From Paludibacter sp. (GTDB lineage Bacteria > Bacteroidota > Bacteroidia > Bacteroidales > Paludibacteraceae), in NCBI RefSeq assembly GCF_009712605.1, contig NZ_WASO01000015.1, forward strand, positions 62,001-126,000: a stretch of 64,000 bases of DNA, in the 5' to 3' direction. Shown here one piece after another: positions 48,188-58,200 of the stretch. Numbering within the stretch: position 1 is the first letter of the stretch; each line of letters starts with the position of its first letter. The notes beneath the pieces were generated by a model. It was not told the origin of the DNA. It made no database searches and saw only the letters and a program-made list of their open reading frames with translations. The translations under genes and the position numbers were made by a program.

Positions 48188-48496
48188 AAGAGGTTTTTGA
48201 TGGAGATGGAAGTTCGTACAGAAAGAGGTTACGTTATTCTTTTCTTCTGTTGAAAATTATTCAAAATCGAAACTGAATTACTCAAAATAAAAAGCCAGAA
48301 CCATTATTTTTGGGCATTTTTGTAGTCTTTGAGTATTTTGCCTGTTTCCGTTTATTTTGGATGCGATGAATGGAGTCGAATGTTCTGTCTTTGTTAAAGA
48401 TACAGAGCATTTTTGAATGTGTCTCCCCGGAACTTATTTAGATAGAATAATTTAGTGTTGAATAAAAAACTATATACAAATAATTAAATTAATATC
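48188..48496 (+). other. Intergenic region, 309 bp, before the transporter gene
   Basis: AT-rich, no ORF. It holds a terminator-like hairpin at 48380-48414, nearer to the downstream than the upstream gene. The last 80 nt are a plain AT-rich leader. Confidence 0.5.
48380..48414 (+). terminator. Terminator-like hairpin upstream of the symporter gene
   Basis: ATGTTCTGT (48380-48388) pairs with ACAGAGCAT (48402-48410) with one G-U pair. The stem can extend inward through CTTT/AAAG with a 2 nt bulge, and TTTTT follows. It is 190 nt after the SGNH stop and 82 nt before the symporter start, so it is either a late terminator or an attenuator in the symporter leader. Confidence 0.5.
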
Positions 48497-49954
48497 ATGG
48501 ATTTGAAATCTCAAAAAGTGTCTGTATTTGAAAAGGTTGGCTATAGTCTTGGTGACTTGGCTGCCAATCTGGTTTTCCAAACTTTGATTACCTATTTAGC
48601 GTATTTTTACACTGATATTTATGGTCTGAAAAATACCGATGCGTCAATCATTATGCTTGCTGTAGGCTTAGTTGCAGCATTTATCTTCAATCCGATTATT
48701 GGAGCCCTCGCTGACAGAACAAACTCCAGATGGGGTAAATTCAGACCGTGGATTCTGTACACGGCTATTCCTCTCGGGGTTGTGGCATTTTTGGCATTTT
48801 CCACTCCACACTTTTCCTACAAAGGGAAACTTATTTACGCAGCTGTTACCTATACGTTCCTGTTGTTACTGTATGCATCCAGCAACCTGCCATATTCGGC
48901 ATTGAGCGGTGTGCTAACCGGTGAAATGAGCGAACGTAACAGTATATCTTCTTATCGTTTTATTGCCGTAATGTTTGCACAGTTCTTTGTTCAGGTATTT
49001 ATGTTGCCTATCATAGAATATGCCGGCCACGGAGATAAAGCAGTCGGGATTGAAGCGGTTATGACCTGGTTGGCGGTTGTGGGTTCAATTATGTTGCTCA
49101 TAACTTTCTTTACAACCAGAGAACGTATTGTTCCTACAGCAGAGCAAAAATCATCTCTAAAGGAAGACCTTTCCGACCTTACTAAGAACAAACCCTGGTT
49201 AATCATGCTCTCGTTGACCATTTTGATTTTTGTTACTCTTGCCATGAAGGGCGGATCTTACGTCTATTATTTTAATAATTATGTAGATAAAACGGCTCTG
49301 ACAAACTTTATTAGTCCTATATTGGCACTCTTAAGTCATTTGGGAATTAATATTTCGGGTTCTGATCCTGTAGCTACAGGTTTTGGCTTGTTCAACGGTG
49401 GCGGTATCGTATTCCAGTTGATTGGTATCGGACTGTCGAAAAAACTTGCTGATAAATATGGCAAACGTGATGTTTATCGTTTTGGTTTGTTTGTCTCTAC
49501 CATCTTTATCCTGATTTTTTACTTCTTTGCTCCAACCAGCGTGGCTTTAATGTTCTGTTCGCAAATTTTGCATGGTTTCTTCTATGGAATCACAGTTCCG
49601 GTGCTTTGGGCTATGATTGCCGACGTGGCCGACTTTTCAGAATGGAAAACAAACCGCAGAGCAACCGCAATTATCTTCTCTGCAATGATGGTAGGTCTTA
49701 AAGCCGGACTTTCGATTGGTGGTGCTTTGGTTACCTGGATTCTGCATTTGTACGGATATGTTCCTAACGAAAGCGGTGCTGCCGGTCATGCACTTCAACC
49801 AGAAACGGTAGCTACCGGTGCCAGAATGCTTGTGAGTGTGTATCCTTCAATCCCCTTCTTGATTGGGGTTGGTTTGCTTTTCTTCTATGCGATTGACAAA
49901 AAAATGGAGGTTAAAATTGAAGCAGACCTGAAAGCCCGTCGTGTAGAAAAATAA
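48497..49954 (+). CDS. GPH-family (MFS) xylo-oligosaccharide/cation symporter
   Basis: 485 residues with about 12 hydrophobic segments and no cleaved signal peptide. GPH hallmarks: EKVGYSLGDLAANLVFQTL at the N-terminus, FNPIIGALADRTNSRWGKFRPW in the loop 2-3 region, and PVLWAMIADVADFSEWKTNRRA later. The family includes melibiose- and xyloside-cation symporters. Placed directly before a GH10 xylanase and a leaderless GH43, it is the only evident inner-membrane importer in the window. It probably brings xylo-oligosaccharides into the cytoplasm. The same transporter-xylanase-GH43 combination is known from Prevotella and Bacteroides xylan clusters. Confidence 0.92.
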   Translation: MDLKSQKVSVFEKVGYSLGDLAANLVFQTLITYLAYFYTDIYGLKNTDASIIMLAVGLVAAFIFNPIIGALADRTNSRWGKFRPWILYTAIPLGVVAFLAFSTPHFSYKGKLIYAAVTYTFLLLLYASSNLPYSALSGVLTGEMSERNSISSYRFIAVMFAQFFVQVFMLPIIEYAGHGDKAVGIEAVMTWLAVVGSIMLLITFFTTRERIVPTAEQKSSLKEDLSDLTKNKPWLIMLSLTILIFVTLAMKGGSYVYYFNNYVDKTALTNFISPILALLSHLGINISGSDPVATGFGLFNGGGIVFQLIGIGLSKKLADKYGKRDVYRFGLFVSTIFILIFYFFAPTSVALMFCSQILHGFFYGITVPVLWAMIADVADFSEWKTNRRATAIIFSAMMVGLKAGLSIGGALVTWILHLYGYVPNESGAAGHALQPETVATGARMLVSVYPSIPFLIGVGLLFFYAIDKKMEVKIEADLKARRVEK

Positions 49955-49996
49955 TTGCATATTACAATTCATATTGGTCTTTTTATAGAATATATT

Positions 49997-50039
49997 AATC
50001 ACGAATTTCGCACTTTTTTTAGGTATGGAATTCGTGATT
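49997..50039. promoter_or_regulatory. Inverted repeat upstream of the GH10 gene
   Basis: AATCACGAATT (49997-50007) and AATTCGTGATT (50029-50039) are perfect 11 bp inverted copies 21 nt apart, between the symporter and xylanase genes. The loop contains a T-run. It may be an operator, an mRNA stem between cistrons, or a weak terminator. Confidence 0.45.
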
Positions 50040-50085
50040 GATATGAAATACAACGCCCTAACGATAACCAAAACAACTGATAACA

Positions 50086-51207
50086 ATGAAAACAAGAACA
50101 ATTTCCGCTATTATTGCGATGATTATTCTGGCATCAACAAACGTGTCGGCCAGAGAAACTTTAGCCAAAGCTACCAAAGGAAAATTTCTGATGGGTGTAG
50201 CAATTAATATGCAACAAGTGAATGGTGTTAATCCTGTCGAAACTGATTTGATAGCGAATGAATTCAGCGCAGTAGTTGCCGAAAATTGCATGAAGCCACA
50301 ACCTACTCATCCTCAGGAAAACAAATATGTTTGGGATGATGCAGATAAATTTGTTGCTTTTGGTGAAAAAAACAAGCAGACAGTTACGGGGCACTGCCTT
50401 ATCTGGCATTCGCAAATCGGACGATGGATGTTTGTGAACGATAGCGGGAAAGATGTTTCTCCCGAAGTGTTGAAAGAACGGATGCGTCAGCACATTTATG
50501 CGGTTGTTGGCAGATATAAAGGCCGTGTAAAAGGATGGGATGTTGTCAATGAGGCGTTTGAAGATAACGGTACATACCGTAAAAGCAAGTTCTACCAGAT
50601 TTTGGGTAAAGACTTTATCAAATATGCTTTCCAGTTTGCACACGAAGCCGATCCTAATGCCGAATTGTATTACAACGATTATAATGTTGAAACTCCGGCA
50701 AAATGCGATGCCATTGTTCAATTGGTAAAAGAACTGAAAGCTGCTGGTTGCCGTATCGATGCTGTAGGTTCGCAATCGCACATGCACATGGTTAATCCTA
50801 CTCTGGAGGCTACAGAAACAAGCTTTAAGAAGCTCAAGGCTGCCGGCGTACATATTCTGATTACCGAATGGGATGTTTCCATTCTCCCAAGTCCGTATGA
50901 CGGAGCAAATATCTCTGCAAGTTTCAAATATTCAAAAGAAATGGATCCTTACCGTGATGGAGTTCCTGCCGATGTTCAGCAAAAATGGAACAAGCGCGTA
51001 CTGGATATGTTCGGCTTATTCTTAAAATACAGTGACGTGGTAGATCGTGTTACTGTATGGGGATTGAACGATGCCGGAACGTGGCTCAATGGCTTTCCTA
51101 TTCGTGGCCGTATGGATTATCCGCTTCTCTTTGACCGTAAAAATCAGCGTAAGAGCGTAGTGGACGAAATGATTAAAATGGCGCAAAAAACTAAAGTGAA
51201 AAAGTGA
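50086..51207 (+). CDS. GH10 endo-1,4-beta-xylanase
   Basis: 373 residues with a signal peptide ending VSAR (about 23). Single-domain GH10 barrel of usual length: NEFSAVVAENCMKPQ, TGHCLIWHSQIGRWMF, acid/base Glu156 in GWDVVNEAFED, AELYYNDYN, DAVGSQSHMH, nucleophile Glu261 in LITEWDVS, and TVWGLNDAGTWLNG. No carbohydrate-binding module. It cleaves the xylan backbone. As the only evident xylanase among about 30 enzymes it is the main chain-cutting activity of the locus. It lies 131 nt after the symporter and 121 nt before GH43, with an inverted repeat on each side. Confidence 0.96.
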   Translation: MKTRTISAIIAMIILASTNVSARETLAKATKGKFLMGVAINMQQVNGVNPVETDLIANEFSAVVAENCMKPQPTHPQENKYVWDDADKFVAFGEKNKQTVTGHCLIWHSQIGRWMFVNDSGKDVSPEVLKERMRQHIYAVVGRYKGRVKGWDVVNEAFEDNGTYRKSKFYQILGKDFIKYAFQFAHEADPNAELYYNDYNVETPAKCDAIVQLVKELKAAGCRIDAVGSQSHMHMVNPTLEATETSFKKLKAAGVHILITEWDVSILPSPYDGANISASFKYSKEMDPYRDGVPADVQQKWNKRVLDMFGLFLKYSDVVDRVTVWGLNDAGTWLNGFPIRGRMDYPLLFDRKNQRKSVVDEMIKMAQKTKVKK

Positions 51208-51241
51208 AACATTCATGTTGCACATACATCTAATAAGGTGT

Positions 51242-51255
51242 CCGATAACTATCGG
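51242..51255. promoter_or_regulatory. Perfect 14 bp palindrome in the GH10-GH43 spacer
   Basis: CCGATA-AC-TATCGG at 51242-51255. It could be a regulator site or a short mRNA stem; no T-run follows. Confidence 0.3.
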
Positions 51256-51328
51256 TAATTGTAACATTGAGTTAGTTTAGCCGATTTATTCAATTCCATT
51301 TGTCCTTTAAAATCAAAATTATATATAG

Positions 51329-52300
51329 ATGAAACAACCTAAATACTTAGTTGAGAATGATTTTATGGCCGATCCGGCGGTGCATGTTTTTGATGGTAAA
51401 CTCTACATTTATCCGTCACACGACCGTGAGTCGGGTATTCCGGAAAATGATAACGGAGATCATTTCGATATGAATGATTATCACGTTTTCTCAACCTCTG
51501 ATATAGAAAACGAACCTGTGACTGACCATGGTGTAGTGCTGAAGGTAAGCGACATTCTTTGGGCCGGCCGTCAGTTGTGGGATTGTGATGTAGCCTGCAA
51601 AAACGGGAAGTATTACATGTATTTCCCACTGAAAGACCAGAATGATATCTTCCGTCTGGGTGTAGCTATTGCAGATAAACCTGAAGGTCCGTTTGTTCCA
51701 CAGCCCGATCCCATTCGCGGCAGTTATAGCATCGACCCTGCTGTGTTTGAAGATACAGACGGTACTCATTATATGTATTTCGGAGGCTTGTGGGGCGGTC
51801 AATTACAGCGCTACAAAGACAACAAGGCACTCGAGAGCGCTTATTTGCCAGAAGGAGACGAGCTGGCTCTTCCTTCCAGAATAGTACGTTTAACGGACGA
51901 TATGCTTGGGTTTGCAGAAGAACCACGCCCTGTCGTTATTCTTAATCAGGATGGAACGCCGATGAAAGCAGGACAAACCGAAAGCCGCTTTTTTGAGGCT
52001 TCATGGATGCACCGCTACAACGGTAAATATTATTTCTCTTATTCTACAGGTGATACTCATTTGTTGTGTTACGCTATCGGAGATAATCCTTACGGTCCGT
52101 TTACCTATCAGGGCGTCATTCTCACCCCGGTAGTGGGCTGGACTACTCATCATGCTATTGCCGAATTCAAAGGAAAATGGTATTTGTTCCATCACGACAG
52201 CGTTCCATCGGGTGGTCGCACCTGGTTGCGCAGCCTGAAAGTAAGAGAACTCGAATACGACTCAGAAGGGAAAATTATTACTCTTGACGGATTGGCGTAG
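51329..52300 (+). CDS. Cytoplasmic GH43 beta-xylosidase/arabinofuranosidase
   Basis: 323 residues and no signal peptide (starts MKQPKYLVENDFMADP), unlike every other GH43 here. Base Asp15 in FMADPAVHVFDGKLYIYPSH, Asp in YSIDPAVFEDTDG, and acid Glu in RFFEASWMHRYNGKYY. Single catalytic propeller, no CBM. It presumably acts in the cytoplasm on oligosaccharides imported by the GPH symporter at 48497, yielding xylose and arabinose. A good terminator follows at 52326. Confidence 0.93.
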   Translation: MKQPKYLVENDFMADPAVHVFDGKLYIYPSHDRESGIPENDNGDHFDMNDYHVFSTSDIENEPVTDHGVVLKVSDILWAGRQLWDCDVACKNGKYYMYFPLKDQNDIFRLGVAIADKPEGPFVPQPDPIRGSYSIDPAVFEDTDGTHYMYFGGLWGGQLQRYKDNKALESAYLPEGDELALPSRIVRLTDDMLGFAEEPRPVVILNQDGTPMKAGQTESRFFEASWMHRYNGKYYFSYSTGDTHLLCYAIGDNPYGPFTYQGVILTPVVGWTTHHAIAEFKGKWYLFHHDSVPSGGRTWLRSLKVRELEYDSEGKIITLDGLA

Positions 52301-53152
52301 AAGGGTAGGACTCTTTATCATAAATAAAAACGGCAAATAACGATATTTTATCGTTGTTTGTCGTTTTTTTGTTGGTATAGAAGAGAAAATTGTAATGGTA
52401 GCTGGTTTTCAAACTGGTGAGAAGTGGAAGAGCTGGATATACTAAAAGTTCGAATTAATCAGGAACATCGTGCTTTGTGAAGTAGGCATAACTTTTTTTC
52501 ATGTTGAACGGACAGAAGTTTATGACTCTAAATCAATTGTTCTTTATTAGTGTCGGATCTGAGGTCAGGATGGAAAGAGACAATATTGTTACGTTTCCTT
52601 GAGATTTGAAAAGGCACTACAGGGTTTCTTCAGCACCAGTAGGACTAAAGAATTCTTTCTGGTATCGCATTGATAATTCAGAAGCGTAGCAATTACTGCG
52701 TATCATTATTTTGGTTTGGCTTCTCATTCAACAACCATCCTTTTGTTGTCTGATGTATCTGATGTTATCATGATGTTTTAATGTTTCTCTTAGGTGTAGG
52801 TTTATGGCCAATATATTCATTAAGTTAAAAAATAAAAAACAAAGCAATGTTTTATACTAATATATTCTTTTTAATCAAACTTAACTGCTATTTTTGTGTT
52901 TGTAAAAAATAAGTATACTTTTTTTTGTTCAATAAAACATTAAAAGGATAATCCTTTATAAGCAATAGGACTCACTCCGCAGTACAACGTCAATTGTGTT
53001 CTTATAGTGATTCAAAGATCAATAATGATCTAAAATTTATATCTAAAGAGAAAAATACAGGATGGACTATGTTTAGCCAGAACTCTGTATTGTATATACT
53101 GAAAAAGGGTTACAATAAATAGCTAAAAGTCCGAAACCAGTTTGTTATCATT
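52301..53152 (+). other. 852 bp gap between xylan locus and adhesin unit
   Basis: Apart from the terminator at its start I see no gene. The longest open stretches are about 30 codons, and base composition becomes very AT-rich toward 52800-53150. It is the clear boundary between the CAZyme locus and the FN3/SprB genes, and may hold decayed sequence. Confidence 0.6.
52326..52370 (+). terminator. Rho-independent terminator ending the xylan locus
   Basis: AACGGCAAATAACGAT (about 52329-52344) pairs with ATCGTTGTTTGTCGTT (about 52349-52364) using two G-U wobbles, with a short ATTT loop, followed by a run of T to 52370. 25 nt after the GH43 stop. Confidence 0.75.
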
Positions 53153-55261
53153 ATGTTCATCCTGAATAAAACTACAAAGGTATTTGTAATATTTGCTATA
53201 TATCTGTTCTGCGGATTTACCCACTTATATGCCAAAGGACTACGTGAAGATTCGGCCTCCATTGATGCAATCGGGAGCATCGATAGTTGTCATTGTTCAA
53301 TAAGGTTGAGATGGGGACTAAACAATCCCTCTCTTTGGAAACTGTCAAACTCATGCGGATATGTTATTGAAAGGTATACTGTATCCCGTAATGGTCAATT
53401 ATTATCAACACCTGAAAAACGACGGCTAACGACTATTCCCCTCAAACCCCTTCCTCTAAAGGAATGGGAAAGTATCTGCCAGACAGATAACAATGCGGCA
53501 ATTCTCGCTCAGGGTATTTACGGAGAAGACTTTGACGTTTCTGCTACATCTGGCAAACTGGAAAAGATTGTTACTAAAAGCAACAACCTTACCCAACGAC
53601 ACACATTCTCATTAATGGCTGCTGATGGTAGTTTTAAGGCCGCCTGTATGGCGGCTTTAGGTTACGTGGATTCCGCCATTCATAAAGGCGAAAAATACCT
53701 TTACAAAATTTATCCGGCAATTCCGAAAGGAAAGTTGCAATGTGATACAGCCCTCGTCTATATCGGGAGTGATGATCCGGCTTCACTTCCTAAACCGGCA
53801 GATATCTATGCCGCTTATGGAGACAAAACCGTTTTACTCAGCTGGGACACTAAGTCGCTGAGGTCATTCTACTCTTCATACCGTGTTGAGCGTTCATCTG
53901 ATGGAGTCACTTTTAATCCGCTATCTAACCTCCCTTTTTCCACCTTAAACGATAATGAAAAACAGGAAACCGGACGTTCATTTTATATGGATACCATCCA
54001 AAACAATCAGGTATTCCATTACAGAGTAAAAGGAGTGACTCCATTCGGAGATATGGGTCCGCCCTCGGAGGTCGTAGCCGGTAGCGGGCGAACCATGATG
54101 GCTTTTGCCCCCAATATAAAAGATGCAGACATCGTAAATGATTCTACGGTAGTGCTTACCTGGGAATTTCCGGAGGAGGGAGTGGCAGTTGTCGATCATT
54201 TTGAACTTTGCAGATCCATCAATAATGTCGAAAATAGTTTTCAAACGGTTGTTCCCAAAATAGATGTTAGCCAGCGGAAAATCCGTTTTTCTCCTCTTTC
54301 ACCATCCAATTACTTTATCGTCGTAGCTGTCGACAAACAAGGAAACAAACGGAGTTCATTCCCTTTTCTGGTTCAGCCTGTCGATAGCATTCCACCCGCT
54401 ATACCGACAGGCTTAACCGCACAGATTGACTCACTTGGCAAAGTAACGTTGACGTGGAAGGCTAACCGTGAATCGGATCTAAAGGGTTATCTGATTTTCA
54501 AAAGCAACAACAAAAAAGAAGAGCCTTCACTGGTTGACAGCAAACTAACCTTTAATTGCTTGTTCCAAGAGAAAGTAGACCTGAATACGCTGAACGGTTC
54601 GATTTATTACTCGGTTGCAGCCATCGATCGCCGGATGAACCAGTCAAAACCCAGTCCTCCCATAGAAGTTACCAAACCCGATAAGATTCCGCCAACCACT
54701 CCTTTCCTGACAGAATGCAGAATCACTGACAAAGGGAATATACTCCTTTCATGGATCAACAGCTCGTCGGAGGATGTAGCATCTCACCTGTTACTGCGAA
54801 AGACAGAAAAAGATTCCGTCTGGACAACAATTGCACGGATTACCGACTTACATACAACCGCCTTTGAAGATACACTGTCATCACCCAATGGTAAGGCTCT
54901 TTATTATTCCCTTTGTGCTCTGGACAAGAGCCGGAATCTTTCTGACTTCTCCCCTGTATTAAAAATAATCTCTCCCCAGAGAAATTTTGCCCCACAGATA
55001 AAAAACTTACGTGCGGACATCGACAGGAATAAGAATAGCATCACCGTTAGTTGGCGTATCATTGGTTCCGGTATTGAAGAATACACTATCTACAAGGCGA
55101 AAAACAATGAGCCTTACACCACCTGGAAAACTTTGTCGGGTAATCAGTTGTTTGTTACCGATGCAGAAATATCCGTAGGTAATACCTACCACTATGCATT
55201 ACGGTCAACCTTACAAGGAGGCAAGCCGGGTGAATGGAAAGAAATAAAAATAGAGTATTAA
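53153..55261 (+). CDS. Secreted fibronectin type III multidomain protein
   Basis: 702 residues with a signal peptide ending LYAKG (about 28). An N-terminal region (about 30-215) of unrecognised fold is followed by about five FN3-like domains (about 220-320, 325-415, 418-510, 512-608, 610-702). Typical strand motifs are TVLLSWDTKSLRSF, VTLTWKANRESDLKGY and ITVSWRIIGSGIEEY, with SIYYSVAAIDRRMN-type strand F/G regions. It ends on the last FN3 strand with no recognisable type IX sorting domain. The next gene starts 3 nt after the stop, so the two are translationally coupled. Probably a partner or scaffold for the giant SprB-repeat protein. No enzyme motif seen. Confidence 0.8.
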   Translation: MFILNKTTKVFVIFAIYLFCGFTHLYAKGLREDSASIDAIGSIDSCHCSIRLRWGLNNPSLWKLSNSCGYVIERYTVSRNGQLLSTPEKRRLTTIPLKPLPLKEWESICQTDNNAAILAQGIYGEDFDVSATSGKLEKIVTKSNNLTQRHTFSLMAADGSFKAACMAALGYVDSAIHKGEKYLYKIYPAIPKGKLQCDTALVYIGSDDPASLPKPADIYAAYGDKTVLLSWDTKSLRSFYSSYRVERSSDGVTFNPLSNLPFSTLNDNEKQETGRSFYMDTIQNNQVFHYRVKGVTPFGDMGPPSEVVAGSGRTMMAFAPNIKDADIVNDSTVVLTWEFPEEGVAVVDHFELCRSINNVENSFQTVVPKIDVSQRKIRFSPLSPSNYFIVVAVDKQGNKRSSFPFLVQPVDSIPPAIPTGLTAQIDSLGKVTLTWKANRESDLKGYLIFKSNNKKEEPSLVDSKLTFNCLFQEKVDLNTLNGSIYYSVAAIDRRMNQSKPSPPIEVTKPDKIPPTTPFLTECRITDKGNILLSWINSSSEDVASHLLLRKTEKDSVWTTIARITDLHTTAFEDTLSSPNGKALYYSLCALDKSRNLSDFSPVLKIISPQRNFAPQIKNLRADIDRNKNSITVSWRIIGSGIEEYTIYKAKNNEPYTTWKTLSGNQLFVTDAEISVGNTYHYALRSTLQGGKPGEWKEIKIEY

Positions 55262-55264
55262 TTT

Positions 55265-58200
55265 ATGGATAGGAACATTATAAATACTTGGCGAATACTT
55301 GCACTCCTTTTCATTTGGATAGTTACAGATCAAAGTGGATGGGGGCAGTATTATAGATTAGAATACGGATATACGGCAATTCAACCATATGAAATCCCCA
55401 AAGATGATCCTAACTATAGCGACGCTGATAAAACAACCAATTCAGTGTCTGGCGGTATAGAATGTTCATTTTCAAATGGACAAACTCAATCTATTCCAAT
55501 CTATATAAACAGCAATAATGAATCCGTATTCTCAGGATCAATCACAACCACCGGAATTTTAACTGATTTTGCACTGACAAGTACTGCTGGAAATTATACT
55601 TGGAATGCAGAGACTGGTTGCTCTCCTTGTTTTTCTGGATATTGGATGATAAATCCAGTATTGGAAATGGGAATCTGTGGCAACTTTAGATTCTATCCCG
55701 TATTAGATAATATTTTAGAATCTGTGCCAGACAATTCACTTCCACTAACCGATAAAATATTAGTTAAATCAAAATATCCTGATTTTCCTTCTGACAAAAA
55801 TTTAATGTGGGATTACAGTCTGGATTTAAAGCAATGGAATGAATTTTCGTCTGAATTTCAACATAATACATCCATATCTATATCGGCTTTTGATATTTTG
55901 GGAGTCTCGGCGCTCAATTATATTAACCAGAATATTTATATTAGAGCTCGGTACGAATGTCACTGTTCATCTAATATAAGTGTAACATCTAACATTGTGA
56001 CTTACCAAATTGTTGCATCTTCGCCTGTAGCCACTATCATAAATAAAACAGGTCCAAAATGTTTTGGTGAAAATAATGGCACAATGACTATAAAACTAAT
56101 GGATCGTAAATTAGAGTCGAACGAATCTCTTCATATACAGGATGATAATGCATTATATACTAAAACAATAACTCCGGATGATATAAATTCAACTCAAACT
56201 TACACGTGTTCAATTCCATCAGGGACCTATAATCTAACCTACTACTCTCAGTTCAAAACTATTGGTAGTCCTGGATACTACAATTCTGCTACACAATCAT
56301 TAGGCCTTACTACAATTCCAAATGCACCTTCTGCAGTTACTTTTAAGGCGATTTCAACCGATGTGAAATGCTATGGGGAAAAAGGTTCCATCTCACTTTC
56401 TGCTAAAGATGGCACGGCCCCCTACACCTATACAATTGATGGTAGTAATCAGGGAACATTAACCGATCAAAGTGTCATTGCAACCATTAGCGGATTAGCT
56501 CCCGGAAATCATACTGTGGTTGTAACTGATAGTCATAACTGCCCTTCATATAGTCAAGTAACCTCTATAGCAGATGTCAATTCAGTTACCACATCTATTA
56601 TTCAGTCTTCCAATATTACCTGTAATGGTACAAACGATGGTTCAGTGACCATCAAGGCTGGCGGCGGAACTCCTCCTTATTCATATACTGTTGAAGGACA
56701 TATGGGGTCTTTGTCTGATCAAAACAGCACTGCGACCATTAGTGCCTTGAGCCCTGGAAGTCACTCAATTGTAATAGTTGATAGTCACAACTGCTCTTCT
56801 TCCAACCCATCTGTAACGATTCAAGACGTTGCCAAAGTGGAGGCATCCATCATTGCAAAATCCGATATGACCTGCAATGGATTAGGTAATGGAACCATTA
56901 GCATTAAGTCTTCTGGAGGAAATGGTAGCTACCAGTATAAACTTTGGAAACAGGAAGAAAGTGAACCATCCGATTGGATAGCATTTACAAACGGAGCTAC
57001 ATCTCAGATCACCGGATTATCCGGGGCAACCTACTATATTAAAGTAAAGGATACCAATGGTTGTGAAGCGAAAAATACCAATGGTGTTGTCGATACAAAA
57101 TCTGTGATTATCATCAATCCCTCACCTATTTCCATCACAACTTCTGTTACCAACGTGGATTGTTACGGGAAAGCAAGCGGATCTGTAACGGCTAATGCTT
57201 CGGGGGGTACGGGAACGTTGCACTACAGTTGGAAAGATCGTGCCGAGCAGTCGCAGACTATCTCTGGATTGTCTTCCGGTTACTACACGGCTATTGTCAC
57301 TGATGACAACGGCTGTTCCAATTATCAACAGGCATTTGTAAGCCAGCCGTCCAGCCTACCTTCTGTCAGTCTTAACTACCCACATAATCCGGAAACTTTT
57401 AACGGAAATGAAGGGTATATTATCCTCAACAATGCTACGGGCGGCACTCCGGAATACACTTATACGTGGAAAAAAGATGGTAGTTCGTATGCAGTTACTA
57501 CATCCCCATCTTTGTCCAATCTGAAATATGGCACTTACACAGTGACAATTTCCGATGATAAAGGATGTAGCGGCAATACGGTAACAGTCCCTCTGAGCAA
57601 TCCCGTTCCGCCCATAGAACTTGGAGTCTCCCAAAAGGATGTTACTTGCTATCAGGGCAAAGACGGAGCTATTACAATTACTCCTTCGAGAGTTTCGTCC
57701 TTTACAGCACCAGTCTCATATACATATCAGTGGACAAAAGATGGCATATTGCTGCCAGCTCTTAGCGGAAATCAGGCAACCGGACTGACAAAGGGTACGT
57801 ATTCGATAAAAGTAACAGATAATTACGGTGCAACAAAAAGTATTGATGCTCTACTTACCGAAATGTACACAGAAATCATCCCCACGCTGGCAGCCACTGA
57901 TGTCACCTGTAACGGCAAGTCCGATGGTACGGCCAGCGTTTCGTCAATCAGTGGCGGTGCAGGAGGGTACACGTATCAATGGAGCAATGGAGTAACGACC
58001 AGTGCCATAACAAATCTTACTGCAAAACAATACGTGGTAAATGTTTATGATTCAAAAGGATGCATGGCTATAGGCGCAGTGTTGGTGGGGCAACCAAATG
58101 ATGTGCTGACTGTCTCACTAACCCCAACAGATCCTACAGGCTACAATACAGCAAACGGATCCATCACGGCTAACGTGCTGGGTGGCAACGGAGGTTATAC

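Noticed and set aside
52501-52603. 33-codon ORF in the gap before the FN3 gene
   Set aside because: It has no signal peptide, motif or coding bias and lies in AT-rich sequence. It is chance-level.
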